A stretch of 64,000 nt of DNA from JAGTVB01 sp049282355. Its GTDB lineage: Bacteria; Pseudomonadota; Gammaproteobacteria; HK1. The notes under the pieces were generated by a model. It did not search any database and was not told the DNA's origin. It saw only the letters and a program-made list of their open reading frames with translations. The DNA lies in contig JBAPTW010000108.1 of the NCBI GenBank assembly GCA_049282355.1, positions 76,342-140,341 of the forward strand, read 5' to 3'. The translations under genes and the position numbers were made by a program. Positions 26,010 through 34,083 of this stretch are shown in pieces (positions within the stretch are counted from its first letter, which is position 1; every line of letters begins with the position of its first letter).

Positions 26010-29000
26010 AGGCTAAACTCCTTGTCTCCTACATCACTTCCTTTTGCGCTTTCCTCTTCGCGGCGCACGCGGCGCTTCTTGATGGCCTCGTTGATGAGCA
26101 GCGGTCCGACCGCCCCCGCCGCGGCCACCAAGCCGTCGCTTAGCGCTAGCGGCGTCGTCCCGAGTAGGTGCCGCAGTCCGGGCACCAGCACCGTGAGCAA
26201 TTGAGCAAATAGCGACCCGCTGAGTCCGATATCGAGATAATGGTTAGCCGGCAACGCGTCTTTGGCGAGCAAGCTGTGCGTTTCCGAACGACAGCTCAAG
26301 GCATGGAGCAACTGACCCAACGTCAGCGTGGTAAAGGCTTGGGTGCTCGCCCTCGGCCCCGAACCGTACCGAAGCAGCGCATAGCCGAAACTTGCCAAGG
26401 TACCGGCGGTGATCACGGCGGACTCACCCGCCAAGCGTCCGAGATCCGCCCCGGTGATTACCGCCGCCTCGGGTGCGCGCGGCGGTTGCTCCATGGTAGC
26501 CGATTCCGGTGGCTCCAGCGCCAAGGCGAGGCCCGGCAGGATATCGGTGATGAGATTGATCCACAGAAGCTGCATCGGCGTGAGGGGCTGGCCCAGACCC
26601 ATGGCAATACCGACGGCCATCACCTCAATCTCCGTGAAGTTGGTGGCGAGCAAGAAACGCAATGCCTTGCGAATATTACTGTAGACGGTACGCCCCTGAC
26701 GAATGGCGATCACCAGCGTGTTCAGGTTGTCGTCTTCGAGCACCACGTCGGCAACGGAACGGGCTGCTTCGGTGCCGCCCTTGCCCATGGCCACACCGAG
26801 GTCAGCCGCTTTCAGCGCCGGACCATCGTTGATCCCGTCTCCGGTCATGGCCACCATCCGGCCGGCGCGCTGCAGCGCCTGCACGATCTGCAGCTTGTGG
26901 GCAGGGCTCACCCGGGAGAATACATGAACCCGGCGCACCACACCGGCGAGCATCTCGGGATCGAGCTTTTCTAAGCTGGTGGAATCGAGGATTTCTAATG
27001 GCGCGCCATCGCTGACATGCAACTGCTTGCCGACGGCGTATGCGGTGGGACTCTGATCACCGGTAATGAGGACCGTTTGAATACCGGCTCGGTGAATGCG
27101 TTTCAGAAGCCGCACCATGCCAGGCCGCAACGGATCGGTCATACCCACCAAGCCGAGCCAACAAAGCTCGCCGCTCGCCAAGGGGGCGCCGTGGTTCTCC
27201 CGGCCATAGGCCAGACCGAGCACTCGCAGTGCTTCCCCGGCCATGGCATCGTTTTGCGTCAAGATCGCCGCGCGCTCGGCGGGTGTCAGAAGCTGGCGCT
27301 CGTGGTCCACCAGATACCATCGGCAAAGCGCCAGCACCTGCGCGGGGCTCCCTTTGACCGCAATCCATCGTCCGCCTTCGGACGTGCGGTGCTCACTGAT
27401 CATATAGTTCTGCTCTTCGGAGCGATGTTCGAGCCCGAGCATGGGACACTCGGCACGCAAAGCGGCGACATCGATGCCCGCCTGCAATGCGCATTGCACC
27501 AGCGCCTGCTCGGTCGGCGAGCCCGTCAGCACCGTCCCCTCTGGCTCCACCTTGAGGTCGACCTCGCTGCAAAGGGCGCCGGTTTCCAACAGCCGCTGCA
27601 GGTGATGGTGTGAGTCCGCGAGCACGGATCCATCGCCCACCAGAAATCTCCCGTCCTCAATGCTGAGCTGCTGCATACCCGCATGTAGGCCAACAATGGT
27701 CATGCGATTGAGTGTCAGGGTACCGGTCTTGTCCAGGCACAGCACTTGAATCGAGCCGAGGGCCTCCACGGCGCTTAGCTGACGAATGAGCACCCGGCGC
27801 CGACGCATCTCCCTTATCCCTAGAGCCAGAGTGGTCGTGGCCACGGTGGGCAGACCTTCGGGGACCGCCGCCACCGCTAGGGAAACGGCGCTTTTCAACA
27901 TGATGACCCAACCGTAACCTCGCAGCAGACCGCCGACGAACACCGCACCACAGACGGCGCCCGAAAGCACCGCGAGTTGCCCGCCCAGCCGACCGAGCTG
28001 GCGTTCCATGGGTGTCTTAGGAGCTTGGGCCTCACCCACCATCGCCTGAATTTGGCCCATCTCGGTGTCGCTCGCCGTTGCAATGACCACCGCCTTGCCG
28101 CTACCGCCGGTGACCAGCGTGCCGCTGTAGACCATGTTCAGCCGATCGGCCAGCGGCGTATCCGCGGGCAAGATGCGCCGTGGGTCCTTTACCACCGGCA
28201 TGCTTTCGCCCGTGAGCCCCGATTCGTCGATGCTGAGCCGCGTTGCCTCCAGCAGCCGTGCGTCGGCGGGAATACGACTGCCGGGGAACAGCAGCAAAAT
28301 ATCGCCCGCCACAATATGTTCGGCAGAAATTTGATGCCGCGATCCTTCCCGCACGGTGAGCACCGGCGGCGGAGCCGTCTCGTCCAGCGCGGCGATGATG
28401 CGTTGCGTCTGAGATTCGGTAACAAAGCCGATGATGGCGTTGATGACCACAACGCCGAGGATCGCGGCGGCATCGAGCCAGCCGCCGGTGGCCACCGCCA
28501 CCGCTGCGGAGACACCGAGCAAGGCGATCGGCGGGGACACGAACTGGCTGAGGAGAAGACGTAGTGCCGAGGTTTGTCGGGCTTTCGGCAACACATTGGG
28601 GCCGAAACGAAGCAGCCGCGCCGCGGCTTCCTCATGCGCGAGTCCCCAAGGCGCCGAGCTCTGCAGGGTCGCCAGCACCTCATCGCCCGCCCATGCATGC
28701 CAGCTCAAGGGTTCGGTGAGAGGGCTTCGCCTGACGGCATTCCCCGGTTGAGCGCCCGCGGAGAAGCGCCCCGTCTCGGGCACCCCAAGGTGGCGGGTTG
28801 ACCGGCGTCTCGGTGCACTCTTAACTGACGGCTCGGGCGCGATCGCATCGTCAAGCGCGACCGCCAGGCGGTCGATGATCTCGCTCGACGAGATACGCAC
28901 ATCGTAGAAGACCAGTACGTTGCCGGTCAGGGTGCTCGCCTCCACGCGCCTCAGGTAGGAAACCCGTGGTAGGATTGCCTCGAGCATGCGCTTCAGCATT

Positions 29001-29128
29001 GGCGAGCGCCGTAATCCAGCGATCTTCAGCCGCGCACGCCCAGGCACGACGGTATGCACCGCGGTGATTCGCGGCCCAGATGGCTCCGTTAAATGAGCTA
29101 CCGTATCAGCGCCTCGAGGAAAGGACAT
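26006..29128 (-). CDS. P2-type cation-transporting ATPase with N-terminal HMA_2 domain
   Basis: A 1040-residue P-type ATPase. An HMA_2 domain (about 20-95) with HTVVPGRARLKIAGL and LTGNVLVFYD is fused to a P2-type core (from about 145). The core has the actuator motif SGLTGESMPV and the TM4 motif VAAVPEGLP (about 422), typical of Ca2+/Mn2+-like pumps rather than CPx metal pumps. It also has phosphorylation site DKTGTLT (about 465), TGDGIND (about 760) and a C-terminal membrane block. The ion is not predictable. It heads the operon ATPase-metK-GGDEF. Related HMA_2 and DUF5132 genes lie 5-10 kb away. Confidence 0.92.
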   Translation of the reverse strand: MSFPRGADTVAHLTEPSGPRITAVHTVVPGRARLKIAGLRRSPMLKRMLEAILPRVSYLRRVEASTLTGNVLVFYDVRISSSEIIDRLAVALDDAIAPEPSVKSAPRRRSTRHLGVPETGRFSAGAQPGNAVRRSPLTEPLSWHAWAGDEVLATLQSSAPWGLAHEEAAARLLRFGPNVLPKARQTSALRLLLSQFVSPPIALLGVSAAVAVATGGWLDAAAILGVVVINAIIGFVTESQTQRIIAALDETAPPPVLTVREGSRHQISAEHIVAGDILLLFPGSRIPADARLLEATRLSIDESGLTGESMPVVKDPRRILPADTPLADRLNMVYSGTLVTGGSGKAVVIATASDTEMGQIQAMVGEAQAPKTPMERQLGRLGGQLAVLSGAVCGAVFVGGLLRGYGWVIMLKSAVSLAVAAVPEGLPTVATTTLALGIREMRRRRVLIRQLSAVEALGSIQVLCLDKTGTLTLNRMTIVGLHAGMQQLSIEDGRFLVGDGSVLADSHHHLQRLLETGALCSEVDLKVEPEGTVLTGSPTEQALVQCALQAGIDVAALRAECPMLGLEHRSEEQNYMISEHRTSEGGRWIAVKGSPAQVLALCRWYLVDHERQLLTPAERAAILTQNDAMAGEALRVLGLAYGRENHGAPLASGELCWLGLVGMTDPLRPGMVRLLKRIHRAGIQTVLITGDQSPTAYAVGKQLHVSDGAPLEILDSTSLEKLDPEMLAGVVRRVHVFSRVSPAHKLQIVQALQRAGRMVAMTGDGINDGPALKAADLGVAMGKGGTEAARSVADVVLEDDNLNTLVIAIRQGRTVYSNIRKALRFLLATNFTEIEVMAVGIAMGLGQPLTPMQLLWINLITDILPGLALALEPPESATMEQPPRAPEAAVITGADLGRLAGESAVITAGTLASFGYALLRYGSGPRASTQAFTTLTLGQLLHALSCRSETHSLLAKDALPANHYLDIGLSGSLFAQLLTVLVPGLRHLLGTTPLALSDGLVAAAGAVGPLLINEAIKKRRVRREEESAKGSDVGDKEFSL

Positions 29129-29381
29129 CGAATCGTTATCGGCTTGGTTGCTGCTACATGGCTAGCCCGCAGCGTCTCAAAAAAGACGGCGGGGGGCGCT
29201 CCATTGCGCCCCACGCCGCACTATGCATTGGCGCAACCCAAAGGTCATGATAACGATGGATCGAGCTGCAAAACAGTTGGGCTGTTGTTGTCAGAGGTTG
29301 TGAAGGTGCTGTAGCGAGCGGCCCGACAGCAAGGGGCACGGCGTGAGCGACGACACCTATCCGAGAGATAGGCGAAACGAC

Positions 29382-30311
29382 ATGGCAAAAAAGCAAAAAA
29401 AATATCCTTCCGTCAATACTACGCAAAGCGTGAGCGAAGCGTTCGCCACCATACTGGTGCACAATGTCCATGCGCTCGTTGCGTGGGAAAAGGCGGCCAA
29501 ATCTGGGAAAGACATCGAGGGCGTCCACCAAGTCCGCGTGGCATTGCGGCGTATGCGTTCAGCGCTCACCGTATTTCGCCCGGCAATACCCCGCACTGTC
29601 ACTGACAGTTGGGCGCAGCAGATGCGCCAGTTCGCGAGCTCTCTTGGCCCAGCACGGGACCTCGACGTATTCATCAGCGAAGGCCTGGCGCCCCTTACCG
29701 AGCACCTTCCTCTGCCCGGCGCCAAGCCTTTGATGGCTCTTGCCGAGAGCCATCGGGCAATAGCCTATGATCCGGTACGCACGATGCTCCAGAGCCCCGA
29801 GTATCACCGCTTCAAAAAGGATTTTCGTGACTGGATGAGGACGCAGGGCTGGCGCAGCGCCAGGCTCGCGAAAGGTGAACGGGAACGGCTTGATTCCCCT
29901 GCCCTAACCTTTGCCCGGGAAGTGCTGAACCAACGCCTGCGCAAGGTCTTGAAAACAGGGCGCGACGCCGATCAAAATTCCGCGGACGAGATGCACCGGC
30001 TGCGCATCGAGTGCAAGAAACTTCGCTATGCGGTGGAATTTTTCCTGCCCTTGTTCGAAGGCATGGAGGATTTCGTTGCTCACATGAAAAAGCTGCAGGA
30101 CTTGCTCGGTGTCATGCACGATGTTGCCGTCATGCCAGCGCTTATTGATGGCTTCTTGGAGGCAGAAGATGATCGCCAAGCCTATCGCTATGCCGGCGTC
30201 CTCATCGGCTGGCGCGCGCGCGAGTATTATGACCTGAAAGACAGTTTTCGAAGCCGTTGGGAGGAGCTCGCCGAGGCGCCGGTGCCGTGGGCGGAAAGCG
30301 CCGCTGCATGA
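29382..30311 (+). CDS. CHAD-domain protein
   Basis: A 309-residue CHAD protein. CHAD domains are helical, histidine-rich and bind inorganic polyphosphate. The two conserved repeats are visible: VHQVRVALRRMRSAL (about 45) and MHRLRIECKKLRYAVEFF (about 205). ATG 29382 is preferred; a GTG at 29343 would add 13 residues. It lies just before the phosphate porin and within reach of pst and polyphosphate:AMP phosphotransferase genes, consistent with a polyphosphate role. It diverges from the P-type ATPase. Confidence 0.88.
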   Translation: MAKKQKKYPSVNTTQSVSEAFATILVHNVHALVAWEKAAKSGKDIEGVHQVRVALRRMRSALTVFRPAIPRTVTDSWAQQMRQFASSLGPARDLDVFISEGLAPLTEHLPLPGAKPLMALAESHRAIAYDPVRTMLQSPEYHRFKKDFRDWMRTQGWRSARLAKGERERLDSPALTFAREVLNQRLRKVLKTGRDADQNSADEMHRLRIECKKLRYAVEFFLPLFEGMEDFVAHMKKLQDLLGVMHDVAVMPALIDGFLEAEDDRQAYRYAGVLIGWRAREYYDLKDSFRSRWEELAEAPVPWAESAAA

Positions 30312-30391
30312 GCCAGATGTGCCTTCGGTGCACTGCGCTTTCCCGACACCAATGGCAAACGGTTTAGAGCCTTTGTTTCTGAAGCCCCTGT

Positions 30392-30446
30392 TGTCATAGA
30401 TCTTTCATATCTATGTAATCTCGCTTTCACCTACTCTGCCTATAAT
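30392..30446 (+). promoter_or_regulatory. PhoB-dependent promoter with four 11-bp repeats
   Basis: TGTCATA (30392), TTTCATA (30403), TGTAATC (30414) and TTTCACC (30425) recur at an exact 11-bp period. They are followed after 9 bases by a perfect -10 TATAAT (30441-30446). This is a double PHO box at the expected distance, driving the phosphate porin. Confidence 0.9.
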
Positions 30447-30597
30447 CCCCCTATCTGTTGCCAAACGACAACAGCTGACACATTTTGTAGCTTTCTTCAC
30501 GAGTAGCGTTGCATGCAGGTTTGACTGCAATGCCGGAGCGGCGTCATCGCCGTATCACTCGTTATGTTTTCGTACGAAATTTGGAAGGACCACTGGC

Positions 30598-31833
30598 ATG
30601 AAATGTACCGCAAAGGATCTACTCCTACGCTCCCTTATTCTAGGCTGTGGGGCAGCCGCCTGTGCCCCATCATCGGTAACGGCTGCCGAAGGCGATACCG
30701 GGCTCATTCTGAGCACCAAGGGTGGCCTCAAAGTCGAGTCCGCCGACGGCGATTTCGAGGGTCAACTGGGCGGGCGCCTTATGTTGGACTACGCGTATTA
30801 TGACGACGACAATATTAAGCTCGGCAGTGGTGCGGAAATTCGCCGAGCACGCCTCTTTGCAGCAGGAAAACTATGGAAGGTTTGGAAATTCAAATTCGAA
30901 ACCGATTTCGCCGGTAATGAGGTCGATATCAAAGACGCTTATATCCAGTACGATGGCTTCAAACCACTTTCCATCAAGGCGGGCAATTTCAAAGAGCCCT
31001 TTAACATCGAAAATCTGACCAGCTCTCGATTTATCACCTTCATGGAACGAGCCTTACCGGTGGAAGCCTTTACGCCCGATCGCAATTTGGGACTGCAACT
31101 TCATACGCACGGCAACATCTGGCAAGCCGCTATTGGTCTTTTCGGTCAAGGAATCGACAGCCCCGGTACAGACGAAAGCCAAAGCTACGGTACCGCAGGC
31201 CGGGTGAGCGTCGCTCCTATCAACAGCGAAGGCAGAGTCTTGCATGTGGGCGGCGCTTTTGAATGGCGAACCGGTTACGAAGGCGATGAAGTGCGCTTCC
31301 GCGCTCGGCCGGAATCCCATGTGACCAATGTACGTTTGGTCGATACCGGCAACATTGACAACGTCGACGATACACTAAAATTCAACGGCGAAGTCGCCGG
31401 GGTATTGGGCCCCTGGTCGCTGCAAGGTGAATATGTGCAAACCGATGTTAACCGCACAGACGGTAGCGAGGACGTCGACTTTAGCGGATGGTACGTCTTC
31501 GGCAGTTGGTTTTTAACGGGTGAATCGCGTGTCTATGATGTCGAAGATGGCGCGTTTGATCGCGTTAAGCCAAAGAGCGTATTAGGCAAAGGCGGTTACG
31601 GTGCCTGGGAGTTGGCAGCTCGCTACAGTAGCATTGACCTGGACGACAAAAACATCATTGGCGGCAAGGAAGATAACATCACCGTCGGCGTCAACTGGTA
31701 TCCCACTTCCCATACGCGGCTGATGTTCAACTATATCTATGTCGATGCCGAAACGCCGCTGGTTGCGGGCACGGGGCCGAAAGTGGACGATAGTCCCAAT
31801 ATCTTCCAGGTCCGCGCCCAAGTCGATTTTTGA
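30598..31833 (+). CDS. Phosphate/polyphosphate-selective porin (OprO/OprP family)
   Basis: An outer-membrane trimeric porin, 411 residues. A signal peptide (about 1-29, ending VTAAEG) precedes a beta-barrel of alternating polar and aromatic strands. FRLRIGxxKEPF-like features of the family appear as IKAGNFKEPFNIENLTSS, and GVNWYPTSHTRLMFNYIYVD stands near the end. The protein ends in Phe, as barrel proteins do. AAGGA lies 10 bases before the ATG. The quadruple-repeat PHO promoter upstream supports phosphate uptake as its role. A large palindrome follows the stop. Confidence 0.92.
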   Translation: MKCTAKDLLLRSLILGCGAAACAPSSVTAAEGDTGLILSTKGGLKVESADGDFEGQLGGRLMLDYAYYDDDNIKLGSGAEIRRARLFAAGKLWKVWKFKFETDFAGNEVDIKDAYIQYDGFKPLSIKAGNFKEPFNIENLTSSRFITFMERALPVEAFTPDRNLGLQLHTHGNIWQAAIGLFGQGIDSPGTDESQSYGTAGRVSVAPINSEGRVLHVGGAFEWRTGYEGDEVRFRARPESHVTNVRLVDTGNIDNVDDTLKFNGEVAGVLGPWSLQGEYVQTDVNRTDGSEDVDFSGWYVFGSWFLTGESRVYDVEDGAFDRVKPKSVLGKGGYGAWELAARYSSIDLDDKNIIGGKEDNITVGVNWYPTSHTRLMFNYIYVDAETPLVAGTGPKVDDSPNIFQVRAQVDF

Positions 31834-31864
31834 TCACGCATTCTATCGTATTTAACCCGCACGA

Positions 31865-31900
31865 AACGTTATCCCACTGTTCGAACAGTGGGATAACGTT
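31865..31900. terminator. 36-base perfect palindrome after the porin gene
   Basis: An uninterrupted self-complementary sequence with an 18-bp arm (AACGTTATCCCACTGTTC) and no loop. It lies 32 bases after the porin stop and is probably a transcription stop or mRNA 3' stabiliser. No T-tract follows on the plus strand, so intrinsic termination is uncertain. Confidence 0.6.
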
Positions 31901-32055
31901 ATGCCTAAATACTGCATATTTATTTGGTCAATATTTTTAAAAGCTGTAAAGCTGATCCGCCAACCCAGACAGCCGTTTAAATTCATCGAAACCGAAAGAA
32001 TCCATAGTGGTGCGCAATAGCGGATCAAAAGGATCCGTGATAGTGCACCATGCAC

Positions 32056-32088
32056 CAAAAAAGAACACCCCGCCTGATAGACGGGGTG
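32056..32088 (-). terminator. Rho-independent terminator facing the minus strand
   Basis: The stem CACCCCG/CGGGGTG (32066-32088) is followed on the minus strand by TTCTTTTTT. No annotated minus-strand gene ends here: plsC stops about 590 bases upstream on that strand. The terminator may serve read-through from plsC or an unannotated RNA. Confidence 0.7.
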
Positions 32089-32368
32089 AATGGCCCTAGA
32101 CTGGTAGGAGGAAAGTAAATAGTACGCGATAATTATTAAATTCTCATGAATCCTTCAAAAGAACCGAAACAAAAAAACGCTATCACAAGCGTCTCCGGAA
32201 AAACCCGTACGCTGCCTTCGGAAACCCCGGATTTTCGCCTGGACGCCGCTTTCATACACTATTGTTGTTGCAAATATATCACACACGACTTGACGTCACT
32301 CTCTGTGGTCGCTGGTTGTGTCAACTCAAACACGGACTATTAGAATAGACCTGATAGATAAGGGAAAG

Positions 32369-32506
32369 ATGATGAACACCAGATTCGTTGACCTTCTGTT
32401 CGTGATTGCGGTCATGTTCCTCTTGGCGTTGAGCGGCATGTACGTCCTTGGCGTAGGCCTACCGCTTCTCGTGCGCGCTATCGGCCCAATGCTCGGTGCT
32501 GTCTAG
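32369..32506 (+). CDS. Possible small membrane peptide (45 aa)
   Basis: ATG ATG preceded by AAGGGAAAG opens a 45-residue frame that is almost wholly hydrophobic (VDLLFVIAVMFLLALSGMYV, then GVGLPLLVRAIGPMLGAV), with two likely membrane helices. It is isolated, between the porin and plsC. I do not recognise it. Confidence 0.4.
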   Translation: MMNTRFVDLLFVIAVMFLLALSGMYVLGVGLPLLVRAIGPMLGAV

Positions 32507-32528
32507 CTAGTAACACGCAGCGCCTTCC

Positions 32529-32622
32529 ATAGAAGCTGTTTTAAAAACTGTAGTGTTGGCCTGAGCGGCGTTGCGCGGCGGCTCTCAATCCTTGTGTATG
32601 TTCGATCTGTGCAAACATATAG
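32529..32622 (-). repeat. MITE family A right half, inverted
   Basis: TAGAAGCTGTTTTAAAAACTG continues into GCGGCGTTGCGCGGCGGCTC and decayed inner sequence, matching the reverse complement of the right half. A TA dinucleotide immediately precedes GAAGC. The other end is missing. Confidence 0.75.
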
Positions 32623-32673
32623 ATAGATAGGGCTGGAGGAAGTGACAGATTGTGCAGACATCCTTGTAGCATC

Positions 32674-33489
32674 TCAGTAAGGCGGTCCCGACTGCGTAGC
32701 GCATAGCTCGCTCGCCAGCAGGCGGGCTATCTCGCGCCGACTCAACTTCGCCATTTCTTCGGCGCCAGTCTCTCGGTGCCCGTATAGAGCTCTCCCGAAG
32801 TGTAGGTAGGCAGTCCAGCGCGATCGCCCGAAAGCCCGCAAGCAGTGGGGAAGCAAGTGAGCATTCCCCACCCAGGCCATCCCTTGTGGTTCGAAACGAA
32901 GGGCCGTCGGAATCACCGGTACACCGGTTATCGCGGCAAGGCCAAAAATGCCCCGTCTGAACGGAAGAACCTCGCTGCCGATCGTGGTTGTCCCTTCTGG
33001 AAAATTCAACACCGACACTCCCTGCTGAAGCACACGCAATGACCTGCGCAGCACTCCCGCCCCACTCATCACGGAATCACGTTTGACGAACATAATCCCT
33101 AGATAACGCCCCACGCGGCCAATAAATGGCCATTGAGAAATCTCTCCCTTGGCGATGGGCAACAGCGGTTTCACGGTAGCGATAACCAGTGGATCCATAT
33201 GGCTCACATGGTTGGCCACCAAGATAGCTGGATAATCCGGCGTTTGGCCCTCGACCACGATGTGGATACCGTGATCTCTGCACAGTTGCCTTGCCAGCTC
33301 TTGAACGCGCAGCGCCTGTCGATCGCTTCCGGTGGCACCGGTGGCAGCCGACGCGCCGGCCATGGTGGCCATTTCCGTTGCCACCGTAACGCAACGGTAC
33401 GTAAATAGACCCAAGCGCGCCGCAGCCCGCCACACGCTCTGATCAGAAAAGTCCGCCCTATTTTTCACAAATTGCCATGCCCTTCGCAA
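32674..33489 (-). CDS. 1-acyl-sn-glycerol-3-phosphate acyltransferase (PlsC-like)
   Basis: A lysophospholipid acyltransferase that would convert lysophosphatidate to phosphatidate at the inner membrane. The family motifs are NHVSHMDPL (HX4D, His and Asp catalytic), FPEGTTTIG and VPVIPTAL. The start is uncertain. TTG 33489 has GAAGGG at 9 bases, and GTG 33468 follows an exact 20-bp tandem copy of the same CGAAGGGCATGGCAATTTGTG-like leader region. Longer frames run antisense through dgkA and are not real. It lies downstream of dgkA on the same strand, suggesting coupled diacylglycerol recycling. Confidence 0.82.
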   Translation of the reverse strand: MRRAWQFVKNRADFSDQSVWRAAARLGLFTYRCVTVATEMATMAGASAATGATGSDRQALRVQELARQLCRDHGIHIVVEGQTPDYPAILVANHVSHMDPLVIATVKPLLPIAKGEISQWPFIGRVGRYLGIMFVKRDSVMSGAGVLRRSLRVLQQGVSVLNFPEGTTTIGSEVLPFRRGIFGLAAITGVPVIPTALRFEPQGMAWVGNAHLLPHCLRAFGRSRWTAYLHFGRALYGHRETGAEEMAKLSRREIARLLASELCATQSGPPY

Positions 33490-33554
33490 ATTGCCATGCC
33501 CTTCGAAAGTGCAGGTCTTGCGCTCGGCCAAATAAATAATAACGCTTGAATGCC

Positions 33555-33974
33555 TCACGTGAGAGCCGGAATGACGACAATCACGAGCCATACCACGATC
33601 ACGTTGATAATAGCGATGAATACCGCTGCCGATCCCATGTCCTTGGCGCGTCCGGAGAGCGGATGGGGATCGGAGCCGAGCCGGTCGATAGTGGCCTCGA
33701 TAGCGGAATTGATGAGCTCCACCACCAAAACGAGCAGCAGGCAACCGACCAATAGCGCTTTTTCTACTGGCGTTTGACCCAGCCAAATACCGACAGGGGC
33801 AAGTATGGCAAACAGTGCCAGTTCCTGCCGAAAGGCTATTTCGGAAAGCGCAAAACCAAGTCCTGCAAGGGAATAAAAAAAGGCTTTAACGAAATGCCGA
33901 ATGTTGTTCACTCCAAGTGCAGTTATTTTCAAAACAGACTTTAATGCGCGATTCATGATTGCAGAAAGGCTCAT
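33555..33974 (-). CDS. dgkA: Diacylglycerol kinase DgkA
   Basis: A small integral membrane kinase that phosphorylates diacylglycerol to phosphatidate. The signature is EINSAIEATIDR-like (VELINSAIEATIDRLGSD), with SGRAKDMGSAAV and three membrane helices. At 139 residues it is about 18 longer than E. coli DgkA. The extra N-terminus (ALKSVLKITALG) is encoded by DNA resembling a MITE family A end. It diverges from the plcP-like gene across a 109-bp spacer holding PHO-like repeats. It would recycle the diacylglycerol released by PlcP. Confidence 0.9.
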   Translation of the reverse strand: MSLSAIMNRALKSVLKITALGVNNIRHFVKAFFYSLAGLGFALSEIAFRQELALFAILAPVGIWLGQTPVEKALLVGCLLLVLVVELINSAIEATIDRLGSDPHPLSGRAKDMGSAAVFIAIINVIVVWLVIVVIPALT

Positions 33975-33993
33975 CCGTCAGAATAACGCCTTC

Positions 33994-34022
33994 CTTCATA
34001 TAAGCTTCATGAAATCTTCATA
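33994..34022 (+). promoter_or_regulatory. PHO-box-like triple repeat upstream of plcP-like gene
   Basis: CTTCATA (33994), CTTCATG (34005) and CTTCATA (34016) recur at an exact 11-bp period, matching PhoB half-site spacing. It lies between dgkA and the plcP-like gene and points at the latter. A possible -10 TATGTT lies at 34043. Confidence 0.75.
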
Positions 34023-34083
34023 CAACAATAAGAAAACTGGGGTATGTTCGCCGGCGGGGTGAAACCGATGGGAGGATGATTAT

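Noticed and set aside
29290..29330. Possible PHO box upstream of the P-type ATPase
   Set aside because: CTTCACA and CTGACAA on the minus strand are 11 bp apart, but the second half site is poor and there is no clear -10.
32146..32343. 65-codon plus-strand frame after the porin
   Set aside because: No family, weak start context, and the composition looks random.
33490..33786. Long open frame extending plsC upstream
   Set aside because: It runs antisense through dgkA, a firmly identified gene, and has no PlsC similarity there.
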